From Ruminococcus turbiniformis (GTDB taxonomy: Bacteria > Bacillota > Clostridia > Lachnospirales > Lachnospiraceae): a stretch of 64,000 nt of DNA. The notes under the pieces are model-generated. The model made no database searches, was not told where the DNA came from, and saw only the letters and a program-made list of their open reading frames with translations. The stretch covers positions 25,455 to 89,454 of the forward strand of contig NZ_JAJEQX010000015.1 in assembly GCF_020687545.1 (NCBI RefSeq), given 5' to 3'. Shown here piece after piece: positions 51,500-61,625 of this stretch. The translations under genes and the position numbers were made by a program. Every line of letters begins with the position of its first letter. Within the stretch, counting starts at the first letter, position 1.

Positions 51500-52480
51500 T
51501 TACTCCCACTCAATCGTTCCGGTCGGCTTCGGCGTCAGATCGAAGCAGACACGGTTGACTCCCGGCACTTCCTTTGTGATACGGTCCGTAATGTGCTGAA
51601 GCAGAGAGAACGGTACATCTTCCACTGTGGCCGTCATCGCGTCCCTCGTATTTACGGCTCTTAAGATCACCGGCCATTCAAATGATCTCTTTCCGTCTTT
51701 CACGCCCACGGACTTGAAGTCAGGAATCACAGTGAAATACTGCCATACTTTGCCTTCCAGACCATTCTTCGCGAACTCCTCACGGAGAATCGCGTCCGAC
51801 TCGCGAACTGCCTCGAGACGGTCCCTTGTGATAGCGCCCAGGCATCTTACGCCAAGTCCGGGGCCCGGGAACGGCTGACGGTAAACCATGCTGTCCGGCA
51901 GTCCCAGCGCTGTTCCCACAACCCGCACTTCATCTTTAAACAGCAGTCTCAGCGGCTCTACCAGGCTGAACTGCAGATCTTCCGGAAGGCCGCCCACATT
52001 GTGGTGCGCTTTCACGCCGTCGCTCTCCAGGATATCGGGATAAATCGTTCCCTGAGCCAGGAACTCGATCCCTTCCAGCTTCCTTGCCTCTTCCTCAAAC
52101 ACGCGGATAAACTCGGCGCCGATAATCTTGCGCTTTTTCTCCGGCTCCTCCACGCCTTCCAGTTTGTCAAGGAAACGGTCAATGGCATCCACATACACAA
52201 GGTTGGCATCCATCTGGTTGCGGAACACTTCAACAACCTGCTCCGGCTCTCCTTTTCGCAGAAGCCCATGGTTCACGTGGACACATACAAGCTGCTTACC
52301 GATCGCTTTGATTAAAAGCGCAGCCACGACAGAGGAATCCACTCCTCCGGATAACGCCAGAAGAACCTTCTTTTCTCCCACCTGCTCCTGAATGGCGCTG
52401 ACCTGCTCTTCAATGAAAGCCTCAGCCAGCTCATTTGTTGTAATACGGATCATATCATCCGGACGTTTGTTATTATCCAT
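51500..52480 (-). CDS. guaA: GMP synthetase ATP-pyrophosphatase subunit without glutaminase domain
   Basis: Aminates XMP to GMP. The 326-residue protein comprises the PP-loop ATPase (LLALSGGVDSSVVAALL, about residues 38-54), the XMP-binding region (YRQPFPGPGLGVRCLG) and the dimerisation domain ending KPTGTIEWE. The N-terminal class I amidotransferase domain of the usual 510-525-residue enzyme is absent; the start at 52480 is fixed by AAGGAGA, and the upstream DNA encodes no such domain. It may use ammonia or a separate glutaminase, as in archaea. Confidence 0.92.
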   Translation of the reverse strand: MDNNKRPDDMIRITTNELAEAFIEEQVSAIQEQVGEKKVLLALSGGVDSSVVAALLIKAIGKQLVCVHVNHGLLRKGEPEQVVEVFRNQMDANLVYVDAIDRFLDKLEGVEEPEKKRKIIGAEFIRVFEEEARKLEGIEFLAQGTIYPDILESDGVKAHHNVGGLPEDLQFSLVEPLRLLFKDEVRVVGTALGLPDSMVYRQPFPGPGLGVRCLGAITRDRLEAVRESDAILREEFAKNGLEGKVWQYFTVIPDFKSVGVKDGKRSFEWPVILRAVNTRDAMTATVEDVPFSLLQHITDRITKEVPGVNRVCFDLTPKPTGTIEWE

Positions 52481-52559
52481 CGCTTTTTCTCCTTTTCTGT
52501 AGAATTTTATAATACTGTCCGTTAGGCTCATTATAGATGAAAATTCACCAATATTCCAT

Positions 52560-52815
52560 AGCATTGACATACGGCTTTACATTTTTTTCAGTCATCCTGC
52601 CGTGTCTCTTATCATATTCCTTGAGAATCATACGGAAAATCCCGGTTATCTCCTCCATATCCTCAGAGCTGATTTCTCTTTTCACAAGTTCCTACCGAAA
52701 AGTAATTCCGTAAATCCGCTCGTACTCTTTCAGCCCCTGAACCTGCCAGAACGTATCATAAAAAACCACTTTATACGCATGCAGCCAGTCCCACATAATC
52801 TCCAGATCCGCTTAC
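52560..52815 (-). pseudogene. Unrecognised coding remnant interrupted by a stop
   Basis: One frame reads MWDWLHAYKVVFYDTFWQ, GLKEYERIYGITFR, then TAG, then ELVKREISSEDMEEITGIFR and MILKEYDKRHGRMTE. The composition is protein-like, but no family was recognised and no ribosome site is visible. The rest of this 340-base gap, 52481-52559, is an AT-rich guaA leader without a riboswitch I can identify. Confidence 0.4.
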
Positions 52816-52821
52816 ATCCTT

Positions 52822-53424
52822 TTATCCCCGGCCATAACCGTTCCTTTCCTGCGCCGTTTGCGCAATCCTCTTCTGCAGCATTGACAGATAAGATGTGCGT
52901 ACTGTGTCAGACACCTGACAGCCCAGTTCGTTCAAAATCGTCTCAATCTGTGCGAGCGCGTCATCCTTCTCTGATTCTCCCTCAACCAGAATCTCCAGTT
53001 CCAGAAAATCCCCCAGCCCGCACACCGAATCCAAACAGGCCGTCACTGCCATCACAGACTCTTTCTTCAGCATGAGCCGGTTCTTAACCACTTCCGGAGC
53101 CACCGGTTCATACCCGATTTCCCTCAGAATCTCTCTGCAGACTGCGCCGTCCTCCACTCCGGTCTCCAGCTCTTTCCGGGTCATCGTCCGGGCGTCCAGC
53201 TTCTTTCCCTTGAAGTTGATCTGCGCCCGTACCTCTCCTGTACGGTGGTCTTTCGTCTCGCGGACACGAAGCGCCTCATCATTTGCCCGGATATCGCCCT
53301 TTTCATTATCAAAATAAGTATCCCTCTCTTCGATATACCGGAGTTCCTGAAAGCCGGATTCTAAGAGGCGGCTCTTAATCTCTTCAGGATCTATAAGCGG
53401 GAGTTTGATTTCAACTTCAATCAT
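52822..53424 (-). CDS. CYTH-domain protein, class IV adenylate cyclase-like
   Basis: Triphosphate tunnel metalloenzyme of 200 residues. The signature EVEIKLP opens the protein; basic tunnel residues occur in ALRVRETKD, INFKGKK and VKNRLMLKK, and acidic ones in FLELEILVEG. Members make cAMP, hydrolyse thiamine triphosphate or tripolyphosphate; which applies here cannot be told. GAGGAG precedes the ATG. It follows a Nudix gene in the same direction. Confidence 0.88.
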   Translation of the reverse strand: MIEVEIKLPLIDPEEIKSRLLESGFQELRYIEERDTYFDNEKGDIRANDEALRVRETKDHRTGEVRAQINFKGKKLDARTMTRKELETGVEDGAVCREILREIGYEPVAPEVVKNRLMLKKESVMAVTACLDSVCGLGDFLELEILVEGESEKDDALAQIETILNELGCQVSDTVRTSYLSMLQKRIAQTAQERNGYGRG

Positions 53425-53464
53425 GGCGTGTTCTCCTCAGGATAGTATGTAATGGCAGTTGATA

Positions 53465-53863
53465 TTATAGTTGATTGTTTCTGTATTTTTTGATTGTCTC
53501 GATTAAGTTCTGATCCGCCGGCAGCCAGGATACGCTATCTATTGTCTCTACTGTCAGCCATTTTGCCGCCTTATGTTCGCGCAGCACAGGTTTCCCTGAC
53601 TTAATTGTACAGATAAAGCAGTCCATAGACAGATGAAAACCGGGATAATCATACTCTATTTTCTCGAGAAATTCTCCGACTTTGATTTCCAAATCCAGCT
53701 CTTCCCTTATCTCGCGAATAAGCGCCTCCTGCGGCGTCTCTCCTGCTTCGATCTTCCCTCCTGGGAATTCCCAGCCGCCCTTATAGTCTCCGTAGCCACG
53801 CTGGGTGGCAAAGATCTGGTTGTTGTTTATAATGATCGCTGCAACTACTTTTACTGTTTTCAT
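53465..53863 (-). CDS. MutT-like Nudix hydrolase
   Basis: Predicted 8-oxo-dGTP or CTP pyrophosphohydrolase, 132 residues. The Nudix box GGKIEAGETPQEALIREIRE continues ELDLEI (about residues 36-61), and WEFPGG and AAKWLTVE are as in MutT/CTP pyrophosphohydrolases. The ATG at 53863, with AAAGG upstream, is preferred to one 60 bases earlier that would overlap hsdR. It starts 25 bases after hsdR and may be part of that transcript. Confidence 0.9.
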   Translation of the reverse strand: MKTVKVVAAIIINNNQIFATQRGYGDYKGGWEFPGGKIEAGETPQEALIREIREELDLEIKVGEFLEKIEYDYPGFHLSMDCFICTIKSGKPVLREHKAAKWLTVETIDSVSWLPADQNLIETIKKYRNNQL

Positions 53864-53888
53864 AAATACATTGCCTTTAACTGTTCTG

Positions 53889-56800
53889 TCAAGCCACCTT
53901 CGCATTAGCATTAATCTCATCAATAACCATCCTTATCCCCATCCATACATTCAGATCTGTAAAGATATCCACAACACTTCCCTGATCTGTAAACGGAGAT
54001 TCCTGAAGCACGGACAAATCCTTCATCAATCCATTATGCACGATATATTCCACAATCTGATTCACAAAATAAATCTGCCTGCTGTCCAGATTCGCCCCAT
54101 TCAGGTATTCAGAAAATGCTTCTTTTGCTGCGTTCATATCCAGCCCCACAATTTCACGAACAAATTCTCCAAGAGGCTTGTCCCCATATTCCGCCTCATA
54201 TTCATCCTTCGTCCCCAGATCACTCCACAGAATTTTTTCCAATGCCTTGATATCATCCTGAGTCATTGGCTTGTTCTTTCTCAATTTCGCAATGACAAGA
54301 TTATCCTGGTGCTGACGGACATAATATTCTGCCTTTGCCTTATAATTCTTCAGATCATCATTCTCAAGTTCTGACTCTTTCCATTCGATAGACAGAAGAT
54401 CATCTTCAAAGTTTGTATCATAACGCACTTTCTTTTTAGGAAGATATTTCATCAGGCCACGAAGGCTTTCCCGGATATGCTCAAATTCGCTGATCCCTGC
54501 ACGATCCAGATAATCCGTATGGAGGATCTGATTGATCAGCTCTGCCTGTACCATAATTTCCGGTATGTTTGCCACTGTAGAAATAGCGCTTACTTTTTTC
54601 AGCAGATCACTTCGGGCTTTTCCATATTTTTTTCCAATCAGATATGCCAGCTCTATTCCATACATCAATGCATCAAACCGTACTGCACTTGCCTCATCTC
54701 CATCCGGCAGGATCAGTGGAGCCAGTTCTTCCCTTACAAGCAGCGTATCCTCATAGCTCAGATTCTGATAGTTGGACTGATCCGAATACAACTCCACATA
54801 TTTTAAGTGCTGCCGGACTGCAAAATTTTCCCGGTTCAGCTCCTGCACCTTCTTACTCATATGCTGTATCAATGAATTTCGATAGGCAATCAATCGTTCT
54901 ATCTGGTATTCCATATCCTGCAGTTTGTAAGTGATCTGAAATTCCAGATTAAAAATTGCTCCCTGCAGCGCCATCATATTGGCTGTTGCTTTTCCTTTGT
55001 TCATCCGGAAAAATTCAAAATTTCCACAAAAATCAAAAATATAAAACTTCTGCTTGTCCTCTCCATCCAGCAGACCGGGACACAGACGGGTCCCTCGTCC
55101 GATCATCTGCCAGAATTTCGCTTTACTCATGACTTTCTTGAAAAAGACAAGATTCAATACTTCCGGTACATCGATTCCTGTGTCCAGCATATCTACAGAA
55201 ATAGCGATCTGAGGAAGCTTGTCCGGTTCCGAAAATTCATCAATGGCGCTCTGCGCATAAGTCATATAATTATCGATGACCTTTGCATATCCCGGCAGAT
55301 TCGGATATTCTTTCCCGAAAACCTCCAGAATTTTTTCTGCATGGTCGTGATTCTTGGCAAAGATAATGGTTTTTCCCAAAGTTTCACCATAGTTGATACG
55401 AATTCCTTCTGTCATAAGAATATGCAGTGCCTTTTTTATCGTATCTTCATTGAACAGCCAGGAATTCAACGCAGAAGAATCAATTTTTTCCGGAAGTTTC
55501 CCATTCTCATCTTTAAACGTAGCTTCGTACTCTTCCCTATCTTCTTCTGACAATTCATCATACACAATTCCCCGTTCAATAAATTTCAGAGAAGATTCTA
55601 CAGAAAGGAAATCAACCAGATAACCGTCCCTGACGGCCTGCGCCAGTTCATATCCATACGTAGGCACACCATTTTCCAACTCAAAAATATTGTAAGTATT
55701 CTTATCAATTTCATCCTTTGGTGTAGCTGTCAAACCTACCAGCGGAGCATCAAAGTAGGTGAAAATATCCTTATACTTATTATAAATAGATCGGTGGGCT
55801 TCATCACAGATTACCAGGTCAAAATGCCCGCATGTGAACAGTTTTCCCTCTTCATCCTTTACAGAATCAATGCAGTTCATCATGGTCTGATAAGTAGAAA
55901 AAACACAATGCGCCTGATAATTATCCTTTTCCTCGCACAGATTTGTCACCGATAAATCCGGGAGAAGGTTCACGAAACTTCTTTTTGCCTGTGTGACCAG
56001 AGAATTACGATCTGCAAGAAACAGAATATTTTTTACCCAGCCATGCTGCAGCAACACATCACACAAAGAGATAACCGTTCTTGTTTTCCCGGAGCCCGTA
56101 GCCATAACCAGCAGGGCTTTCCTGCGATTCTTTCCCAAGCTGTCACAAACCGCCTTGACCGCACCTTCCTGATAATATCTTCCCGCAATGTTCCTATTCA
56201 CAGTAATATACTTCAGACTTGTTTTCATAGACTGCAGATTGAACCATTTTTCCAGATCCCGTTTGGAATAGATCATGGATACTTTTCGTTCCGGATACTG
56301 CCCGTCAGTAATCCTTGTATCAAATCCATTCGTCATGAAAATAGCCGGTCTTCTGCCATACTGTTTTTCCAACAGATCCGCATAGAGCTTTGCCTGCTGC
56401 CGCCCCTTTGCCACATCTACACAGGTACGCTTTGCCTCAATTACCGCAAGCGGTCTGTGGGCATCGTCATACAGCACATAATCCGCATGACCTACCTCAG
56501 ATTTATTCGGCATGCCTTGCAGTTCCACTTCATTGATCCAGTTTTTTCCTTCCGTCCATCCCGCATCCATCAGCATGGTATCGATGTAAATCTTTCTGGT
56601 CTTATACTCGGACAAATCAAGAGGTTTCGGCACATAAGTCTGTTTCTGCTCTTCACGTCTTGCAGTCAGTTGCTCTTTCAATGCCTGATTTTCTGCAATG
56701 AGCGCTTTCAGATCAATGTCCGAAATTCGCGGCACTTCTTCTAAAACAGGCTGTTTATGTTCTTCAAGAAGCTCTGCATGGAACTCCCCTTCTGTATAAT

Positions 56801-57182
56801 CTTCCGCGTAACAATACGCCACAAAATCCAGAAAGATATACAGGTTTTCCAGACACAATTTTGCTTTATCCAGGGTGATCTTCTTCCCATTATGAGCCGC
56901 ATTGTTTCCCAGTCTGCGGATAAAATCCATTCTTTTCCAAAGATCCGGATCCACAATATCCCGAAACTCTTCCGTGCTCATCAAGCTGACCAACGTATCC
57001 TGATACGGCATAACAAGGGAACCGTCTACGGAATACATCCACTTGATAGCGAACTCCATGGCCCGGCGACAGTTAAGAACACTGGCTTCCATATCAATAT
57101 GCAATATTTTTTCAGCCGAAATAGCTACATCGGCGAAAGAATCAAATTGTGGTTCTTTCTTAAGGAAATCAAAGTTGGTCAT
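53889..57182 (-). CDS. hsdR: Type I restriction enzyme R subunit
   Basis: ATP-dependent DNA translocase and nuclease of 1,097 residues. The order is: DUF4145-like N-terminal helices (1-130), a nuclease domain with GHADYVLYDDAHRPLAVIEAKR (PD-ExK, about 240-260), helicase motif I VMATGSGKTRTV (about 365), DEAH in ICDEAHRSIYN, motif III LTATP and motif VI QMIGRGTRLCPG, then a C-terminal helical region. AGGTGAT before ATG 57182 favours that start over one three codons earlier. It is last of the island's hsdM-hsdS-hsdR set. Confidence 0.95.
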   Translation of the reverse strand: MTNFDFLKKEPQFDSFADVAISAEKILHIDMEASVLNCRRAMEFAIKWMYSVDGSLVMPYQDTLVSLMSTEEFRDIVDPDLWKRMDFIRRLGNNAAHNGKKITLDKAKLCLENLYIFLDFVAYCYAEDYTEGEFHAELLEEHKQPVLEEVPRISDIDLKALIAENQALKEQLTARREEQKQTYVPKPLDLSEYKTRKIYIDTMLMDAGWTEGKNWINEVELQGMPNKSEVGHADYVLYDDAHRPLAVIEAKRTCVDVAKGRQQAKLYADLLEKQYGRRPAIFMTNGFDTRITDGQYPERKVSMIYSKRDLEKWFNLQSMKTSLKYITVNRNIAGRYYQEGAVKAVCDSLGKNRRKALLVMATGSGKTRTVISLCDVLLQHGWVKNILFLADRNSLVTQAKRSFVNLLPDLSVTNLCEEKDNYQAHCVFSTYQTMMNCIDSVKDEEGKLFTCGHFDLVICDEAHRSIYNKYKDIFTYFDAPLVGLTATPKDEIDKNTYNIFELENGVPTYGYELAQAVRDGYLVDFLSVESSLKFIERGIVYDELSEEDREEYEATFKDENGKLPEKIDSSALNSWLFNEDTIKKALHILMTEGIRINYGETLGKTIIFAKNHDHAEKILEVFGKEYPNLPGYAKVIDNYMTYAQSAIDEFSEPDKLPQIAISVDMLDTGIDVPEVLNLVFFKKVMSKAKFWQMIGRGTRLCPGLLDGEDKQKFYIFDFCGNFEFFRMNKGKATANMMALQGAIFNLEFQITYKLQDMEYQIERLIAYRNSLIQHMSKKVQELNRENFAVRQHLKYVELYSDQSNYQNLSYEDTLLVREELAPLILPDGDEASAVRFDALMYGIELAYLIGKKYGKARSDLLKKVSAISTVANIPEIMVQAELINQILHTDYLDRAGISEFEHIRESLRGLMKYLPKKKVRYDTNFEDDLLSIEWKESELENDDLKNYKAKAEYYVRQHQDNLVIAKLRKNKPMTQDDIKALEKILWSDLGTKDEYEAEYGDKPLGEFVREIVGLDMNAAKEAFSEYLNGANLDSRQIYFVNQIVEYIVHNGLMKDLSVLQESPFTDQGSVVDIFTDLNVWMGIRMVIDEINANAKVA

Positions 57183-57287
57183 GAAAATCACCTCATTTCT
57201 CTTTATCTTCTGGTTTACTTCTATTGTAACTCTTCTGCCATTGCTCCAGGGTCTCCCGAAAACTTCTCCATTTTCGAAGAAAGTATC

Positions 57288-57692
57288 TCAAATTAGAGGC
57301 AGCACATCTCGGTATCGCTCCATAATATTCACACGTAGTTTTACAAATTCCGGAATATACCTGTGCAGAATACTGTCGACAAGTCTTTTTGCCGCATTTC
57401 CATCATATATGTGAGTCATATCATTTCTTGATTTCAGCATATCGAGCCAGATATCTTCATCTATAAAATCATATACTTCATATGCAGCTTTCAATATTTC
57501 TCTCGGCGAACCGGAATTTGCTGCAGTTTTCCCTTCATATCGAAGCAATTCTTTCAGCACTTTCCAGCTCAATTCAAACTGAATAAAAAACTTATCAATA
57601 ATTCCACTTATAATAAATTCATTCTCAAGATCTTCTTGCTCCGCCTTCTGCAGAACTTGAAGATTTGAAGAAAAGTTATCAAATTTTTTCAT
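57288..57692 (-). CDS. HEPN toxin, HepT/HI0074 family
   Basis: Predicted ribonuclease toxin of 134 residues. The helical protein carries RNDMTHIY near residue 90, an exact RX4HXY motif; in HepT the Arg and His are catalytic and the Tyr is AMPylated by the partner. Its ATG overlaps the MNT gene by 14 bases. The order antitoxin then toxin inside a restriction locus suggests abortive infection or stabilisation of the island. Confidence 0.92.
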   Translation of the reverse strand: MKKFDNFSSNLQVLQKAEQEDLENEFIISGIIDKFFIQFELSWKVLKELLRYEGKTAANSGSPREILKAAYEVYDFIDEDIWLDMLKSRNDMTHIYDGNAAKRLVDSILHRYIPEFVKLRVNIMERYRDVLPLI

Positions 57693-57981
57693 AAAGAATC
57701 ACCCCTTCTTTTTCAATCGCTTCCAGAAATTCTCCCGGAGCCGTTTCCTTCAGATCCACAATATCAAAATTAAGCAGCGTAGAGGTCGTCTCTTTTACGT
57801 CAAGTATAAAGTCTGTAATTCTGCCGCCCTCAACCGCCAGATCAATATCACTTGCTCTATGGTAATCCCCTCTGGCTCTTGAACCAAACAGAATTACTTT
57901 TTTTACCTCATATTTCTCTGCGATCTTTTTAATTTCTTCAAATACAACTGGTTTAATGCCCGTCTGTTCAAAATTTTTCAT
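57679..57981 (-). CDS. MNT nucleotidyltransferase antitoxin, MntA family
   Basis: Small nucleotidyltransferase of 100 residues. GSRARGDYHRASDIDLAV is the GSX10DXD catalytic motif, and the third acid is in FDIVDL. By analogy with MntA it would neutralise the downstream HEPN protein by adding AMP to its Tyr. It follows hsdS by about 30 bases. Confidence 0.93.
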   Translation of the reverse strand: MKNFEQTGIKPVVFEEIKKIAEKYEVKKVILFGSRARGDYHRASDIDLAVEGGRITDFILDVKETTSTLLNFDIVDLKETAPGEFLEAIEKEGVILYEKI

Positions 57982-58010
57982 GGTCTGTCCTCGTATTCTT
58001 ACAGCAACAT

Positions 58011-59192
58011 CTAATTTCCGCCAAAATATTTTTGCATTAAAGCCTTCTGCAAAGTCTCCAATTCATTAAGGCTCTTTTGTATAAGTGATTTTGATTTGTC
58101 GGTCTGTTCAACGAATCGTAAAAACTCCCGCTGATACTCAATGGGGGGCAGAATAATTGTTGTTTTCAGTACCCCATCCTGCCCAATTGTAGTCATTGTC
58201 GCAGTTTTAGATTGTGCAATAATCTGCCGTCTGAAAAAACCAGTGGTAGATAACACTTGTACAAATTCAGGAACACATTTCTTAAGATCTAGAGGCAGTC
58301 GAATTACATGACACTCAAAAAGCACATTATTTGGTGCATCTTTTGGAACTATTGATGCCTTTCCAATTCCCTCTGCTACAAGCGATGATCTACAGAAAAG
58401 CATGTCGCCATATTTTACCCCATATTTTTCTTCCTCAATTTGTGTTGCATCAGTTCTGGGCAGGTTTTCAAGGTTGGAGTACATTCTATTAACAATGTTA
58501 GCTACACCAAGCACTTGCACATTGCCATCAGCCTGATATTCATCTCTTTTTGCAAAGAACCCATTGCTAACCTTACCGCCAATAATCTCTGTAATACTAG
58601 TGACCGGCCATCCCATCGGATTCTGTTCTGGATCCCCAAACATCTCGATAAATCGGGATTTCACAAGATTATCCAACTGTTTTACCTCTTGTGTGCGTAG
58701 TTGAATAATTTCAGATATTTTCTCCATTCTTTTTACTATATTCAGTTGTTCTTCCATATTCGGTAAATTTATTTCAATGGATGCTACTATCTGTTTTGAG
58801 AGCTCTTTAAATGTGGCTCCCCGTCCCAAGGAATTTAGGAAATCCGTTTTGCTTTTTAAAAACCAAAATAAATATCTGTTATTAATTTTCTCGGAACATA
58901 TAAGGTTTTTAAATCCTTGATTACAATACATTTCACATCCTGTGATTGCAACCTTACCAATTGGGGCACGCGAGGAAAGTATTACAGTTCCTTCTGGCAA
59001 AGGTGTAAGTCCCGTTTTTTGCACACCCAGTTCAGTGATTTTACGAGCACTTTCATTAATGATGTACGTATTTTCATTGAGTTCTGCTGGTGTTATCCAA
59101 TTTACGTCTCCATCCCAGTACTCTTCTATGTTAGTTTTCGGAGTACTTCCAGATACAATTTTACAGATATCTCCTATTTTACATTTTTCCAT
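58011..59192 (-). CDS. hsdS: Type I restriction-modification specificity subunit
   Basis: DNA-recognition subunit of 393 residues with two target-recognition domains (about 1-150 and 190-345) and two coiled conserved regions (ending SRFIEMFGDPEQNPMGW and LIQKSLNELETLQKALMQKY). The duplicate layout shows a full-length HsdS. GGAGATAAAGC precedes the ATG. It lies between the DUF3800 and MNT genes; no second hsdS or recombinase is in view, so no shuffling is evident. Confidence 0.94.
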   Translation of the reverse strand: MEKCKIGDICKIVSGSTPKTNIEEYWDGDVNWITPAELNENTYIINESARKITELGVQKTGLTPLPEGTVILSSRAPIGKVAITGCEMYCNQGFKNLICSEKINNRYLFWFLKSKTDFLNSLGRGATFKELSKQIVASIEINLPNMEEQLNIVKRMEKISEIIQLRTQEVKQLDNLVKSRFIEMFGDPEQNPMGWPVTSITEIIGGKVSNGFFAKRDEYQADGNVQVLGVANIVNRMYSNLENLPRTDATQIEEEKYGVKYGDMLFCRSSLVAEGIGKASIVPKDAPNNVLFECHVIRLPLDLKKCVPEFVQVLSTTGFFRRQIIAQSKTATMTTIGQDGVLKTTIILPPIEYQREFLRFVEQTDKSKSLIQKSLNELETLQKALMQKYFGGN

Positions 59193-59303
59193 GCTTTATC
59201 TCCACAAGCCTGAATTTGTTTTTATAATTTCTTGACTAAATGATGATTATTTCATATAATATTGTTGAACCACTGAAACCGCGAATGCGATGTAGGTGGT
59301 GTT

Positions 59304-60095
59304 TTATTTTGGGTAAATCACAAAACCATATGTATGCTTTTCATTCGCTTTTAGATTGATCTTTTCTGTCTGTTTCAATGTTGCCATGACTCTTCCCACA
59401 AAATTTTTGTCAATCACATTTGCCACACGCTTTGGAAGTTCTTTATTCTTTTCATAGCACGAATAATACAAATGAACGAAAAACGATATAAAATCACATA
59501 TCTGTATAAAATAAGACTCTGAAGAATCTTTTTCCATGATATCCTCGATCAAATTTTTGATCGGTTGGTTTCTATATCCATATGAATACTGTGATTGTAT
59601 AGGATTATATACTCGAATAGCTCTTGCTGTCTTTCTCATCGGAGCAGTTCTGCCTTTGTCTGTAATAATGAGATAATTCCACTCTCCTTTGCAGTCATTC
59701 TCTATTCTCTGAATATTATATTTCAAAGCATTTTCCAACACAGGATAATCTTCCTTTTTTATTTTGGTTTTATCAATTATCACATTTATGATCTTCAAAT
59801 TTAATTCACCAATCATTTTTGTAAATGCAATGATGATTTCTTGCTTTTCCTCTTTAGTCCAATTATACTTTCTGTATGGATTTTTGTCTGTCAAAAAATG
59901 TTTTGTATGCATCTCCTCACTTGCATGAAATCCATACTGCTCTTTCAAATCTTTTCTTAATTTTCTAATTATATCAAAATTATTCTGCCAATTTTCAGCA
60001 GGCATGTAAATACTTGTCAAAATAAAATGATCACTTGAAGCTGTTGTAATTCCATCATCACCAGTTTCATCAAAGTATATCAGATATGTCTTCAA
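59304..60095 (-). CDS. DUF3800 protein
   Basis: Putative nuclease-like protein of 263 residues with an RNase H-type start YLIYFDETGDDG and a later ITDKGR and IQICDFISF block with conserved Asp. DUF3800 genes are common in defence islands, but no activity is established. Translation appears to start at TTG 60095, with AAGGGG about 11 bases upstream; the nearby ATG is out of frame. It sits between hsdM and hsdS. Base composition is clearly richer in A and T than the flanking hsdM gene, a sign of separate acquisition. Confidence 0.85.
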   Translation of the reverse strand: MKTYLIYFDETGDDGITTASSDHFILTSIYMPAENWQNNFDIIRKLRKDLKEQYGFHASEEMHTKHFLTDKNPYRKYNWTKEEKQEIIIAFTKMIGELNLKIINVIIDKTKIKKEDYPVLENALKYNIQRIENDCKGEWNYLIITDKGRTAPMRKTARAIRVYNPIQSQYSYGYRNQPIKNLIEDIMEKDSSESYFIQICDFISFFVHLYYSCYEKNKELPKRVANVIDKNFVGRVMATLKQTEKINLKANEKHTYGFVIYPK

Positions 60096-60121
60096 AAGTT
60101 TGTTTCATCCCCTTATAGATT

Positions 60122-61624
60122 CTAATCTCCTAACATTTCATCCAACTCCGCCAGATTTTTCGTAATTTCCATTTCCAGCTCATGCAGATTCACCATAATC
60201 TCCTGTGTAGACGGATACTCTACCGGCACATATTCCACTTCCTTGTACTTGTTAATGGAGAGATCATACTCATTATCAACGATGTCCTGTTTGCCCACAA
60301 AGAAAGACTGTTCCGTCCTTTTCCGTTCTGTTTCCTGCTCCCGGTTCCGGAACCTCTGAATAATATCCGGTATGTCATTTTCACTGACCGGATTCCGTTT
60401 ATCATCCAGGCTGAAGCCATCCGCCTTCATGTCATAGAACCACACTTTATCCGTTCCGCCGTGTCCTGTTTTCGTAAAAATCAGGATTGCTGTGGATACC
60501 CCGGCATAAGGCTTAAACACACCGGAAGGCATGGAGATCACCGCCTCCAGACAGTTTTCTTCCACCAGTTCTCTTCGAACTGCTTTATGAGCTTTCGAAG
60601 AGCCAAACAAAACGCCATCCGGTACGATGCAGGCACATCTTCCGCCTGTTTCCAGCATTTTCAAAAACAGTACTAAAAACAGAAGTTCCGTTTTCTTCGT
60701 TTTGGCAACTTTCAGCAAATCCTGAGATACAATATCATAATCAAGGCTTCCCTTAAATGGGGGATTTGCCAGAATCAAACTGTACTTTTCCCTGTCCGGA
60801 TTCTGATCAGAAAGGCTGTCCCTGTACTCAATATAAGGATTGTCCACTCCATGCGCCATCATATTCATGGCTCCGATACGCAGCATAGTCCGGTCCATAT
60901 CAAAACCGTGGAACATATGATTCATATAATGCTCTTTATTTTTTCGATCAAAAAATACTTCTTCTTTTTTGTTTTCTTTCAGGTATTCGCTGGCAGCCAC
61001 AAGAAAGCCAGATGTTCCACAGGCCGGATCGCAGATCACTTCATTTGGTTTCGGATCCATCAGTTCCACCATCATCTTAATAATATGTCTCGGGGTGCGG
61101 AACTGCCCGTTTACCCCTGCTGTTGCTAACTTTGACAGTAAATACTCATAGACATCGCCTCTTGTATCCGCCTTTTTCAACTGCGCCATCTGATCATATA
61201 TTTCGTCCATGGCAGTCACAATTTTATCCAGCATCAGCGGTGTCGGTATTTTAAAGATTGCATCATCCATATATTTCGCATAGGCGCTCTCTTTGTTCCC
61301 ATGAAGATTTTTAATAAACGGGAACACCCATTCCTGCACAGTACTGTACATTTTCTGAGCAGGGAAATCGTGGAACACACTCCATTTCAACTGATTTCCG
61401 GCTATGCTCCGCTCTCCAATCTGGACTTCTTCTGCAAAGATACTCTCATACGGAAGTCCAAGCATTGCACTTTCTTTGATGTGCAGATTATCTGTGTCAT
61501 CCAGATCCCGGATAAACATCAGATATGTCATCTGCTCAATCACATCCAGAGGATTAGTAATTCCTCCGGTCCAGAAGATTTCCCATAAACCATCGATTTT
61601 ATTTTTTAATTCACCTGTAATCAT
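60122..61624 (-). CDS. hsdM: Type I restriction-modification methyltransferase subunit
   Basis: N6-adenine methyltransferase of 500 residues. An HsdM N-terminal helical domain (ITGELKNKIDGLWEIFW) precedes the SAM motif DPACGTSGFLVAA and the catalytic LANPPFKG. The start at 61624 is favoured by GGGAGA nine bases upstream; it begins one base after the fic stop. It works with the HsdS and HsdR of this island. Confidence 0.95.
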   Translation of the reverse strand: MITGELKNKIDGLWEIFWTGGITNPLDVIEQMTYLMFIRDLDDTDNLHIKESAMLGLPYESIFAEEVQIGERSIAGNQLKWSVFHDFPAQKMYSTVQEWVFPFIKNLHGNKESAYAKYMDDAIFKIPTPLMLDKIVTAMDEIYDQMAQLKKADTRGDVYEYLLSKLATAGVNGQFRTPRHIIKMMVELMDPKPNEVICDPACGTSGFLVAASEYLKENKKEEVFFDRKNKEHYMNHMFHGFDMDRTMLRIGAMNMMAHGVDNPYIEYRDSLSDQNPDREKYSLILANPPFKGSLDYDIVSQDLLKVAKTKKTELLFLVLFLKMLETGGRCACIVPDGVLFGSSKAHKAVRRELVEENCLEAVISMPSGVFKPYAGVSTAILIFTKTGHGGTDKVWFYDMKADGFSLDDKRNPVSENDIPDIIQRFRNREQETERKRTEQSFFVGKQDIVDNEYDLSINKYKEVEYVPVEYPSTQEIMVNLHELEMEITKNLAELDEMLGD

Positions 61625-61625
61625 C

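Noticed and set aside
52481..52600. Purine riboswitch upstream of guaA
   Set aside because: No three-way junction with the conserved loop sequences could be recognised in the leader.
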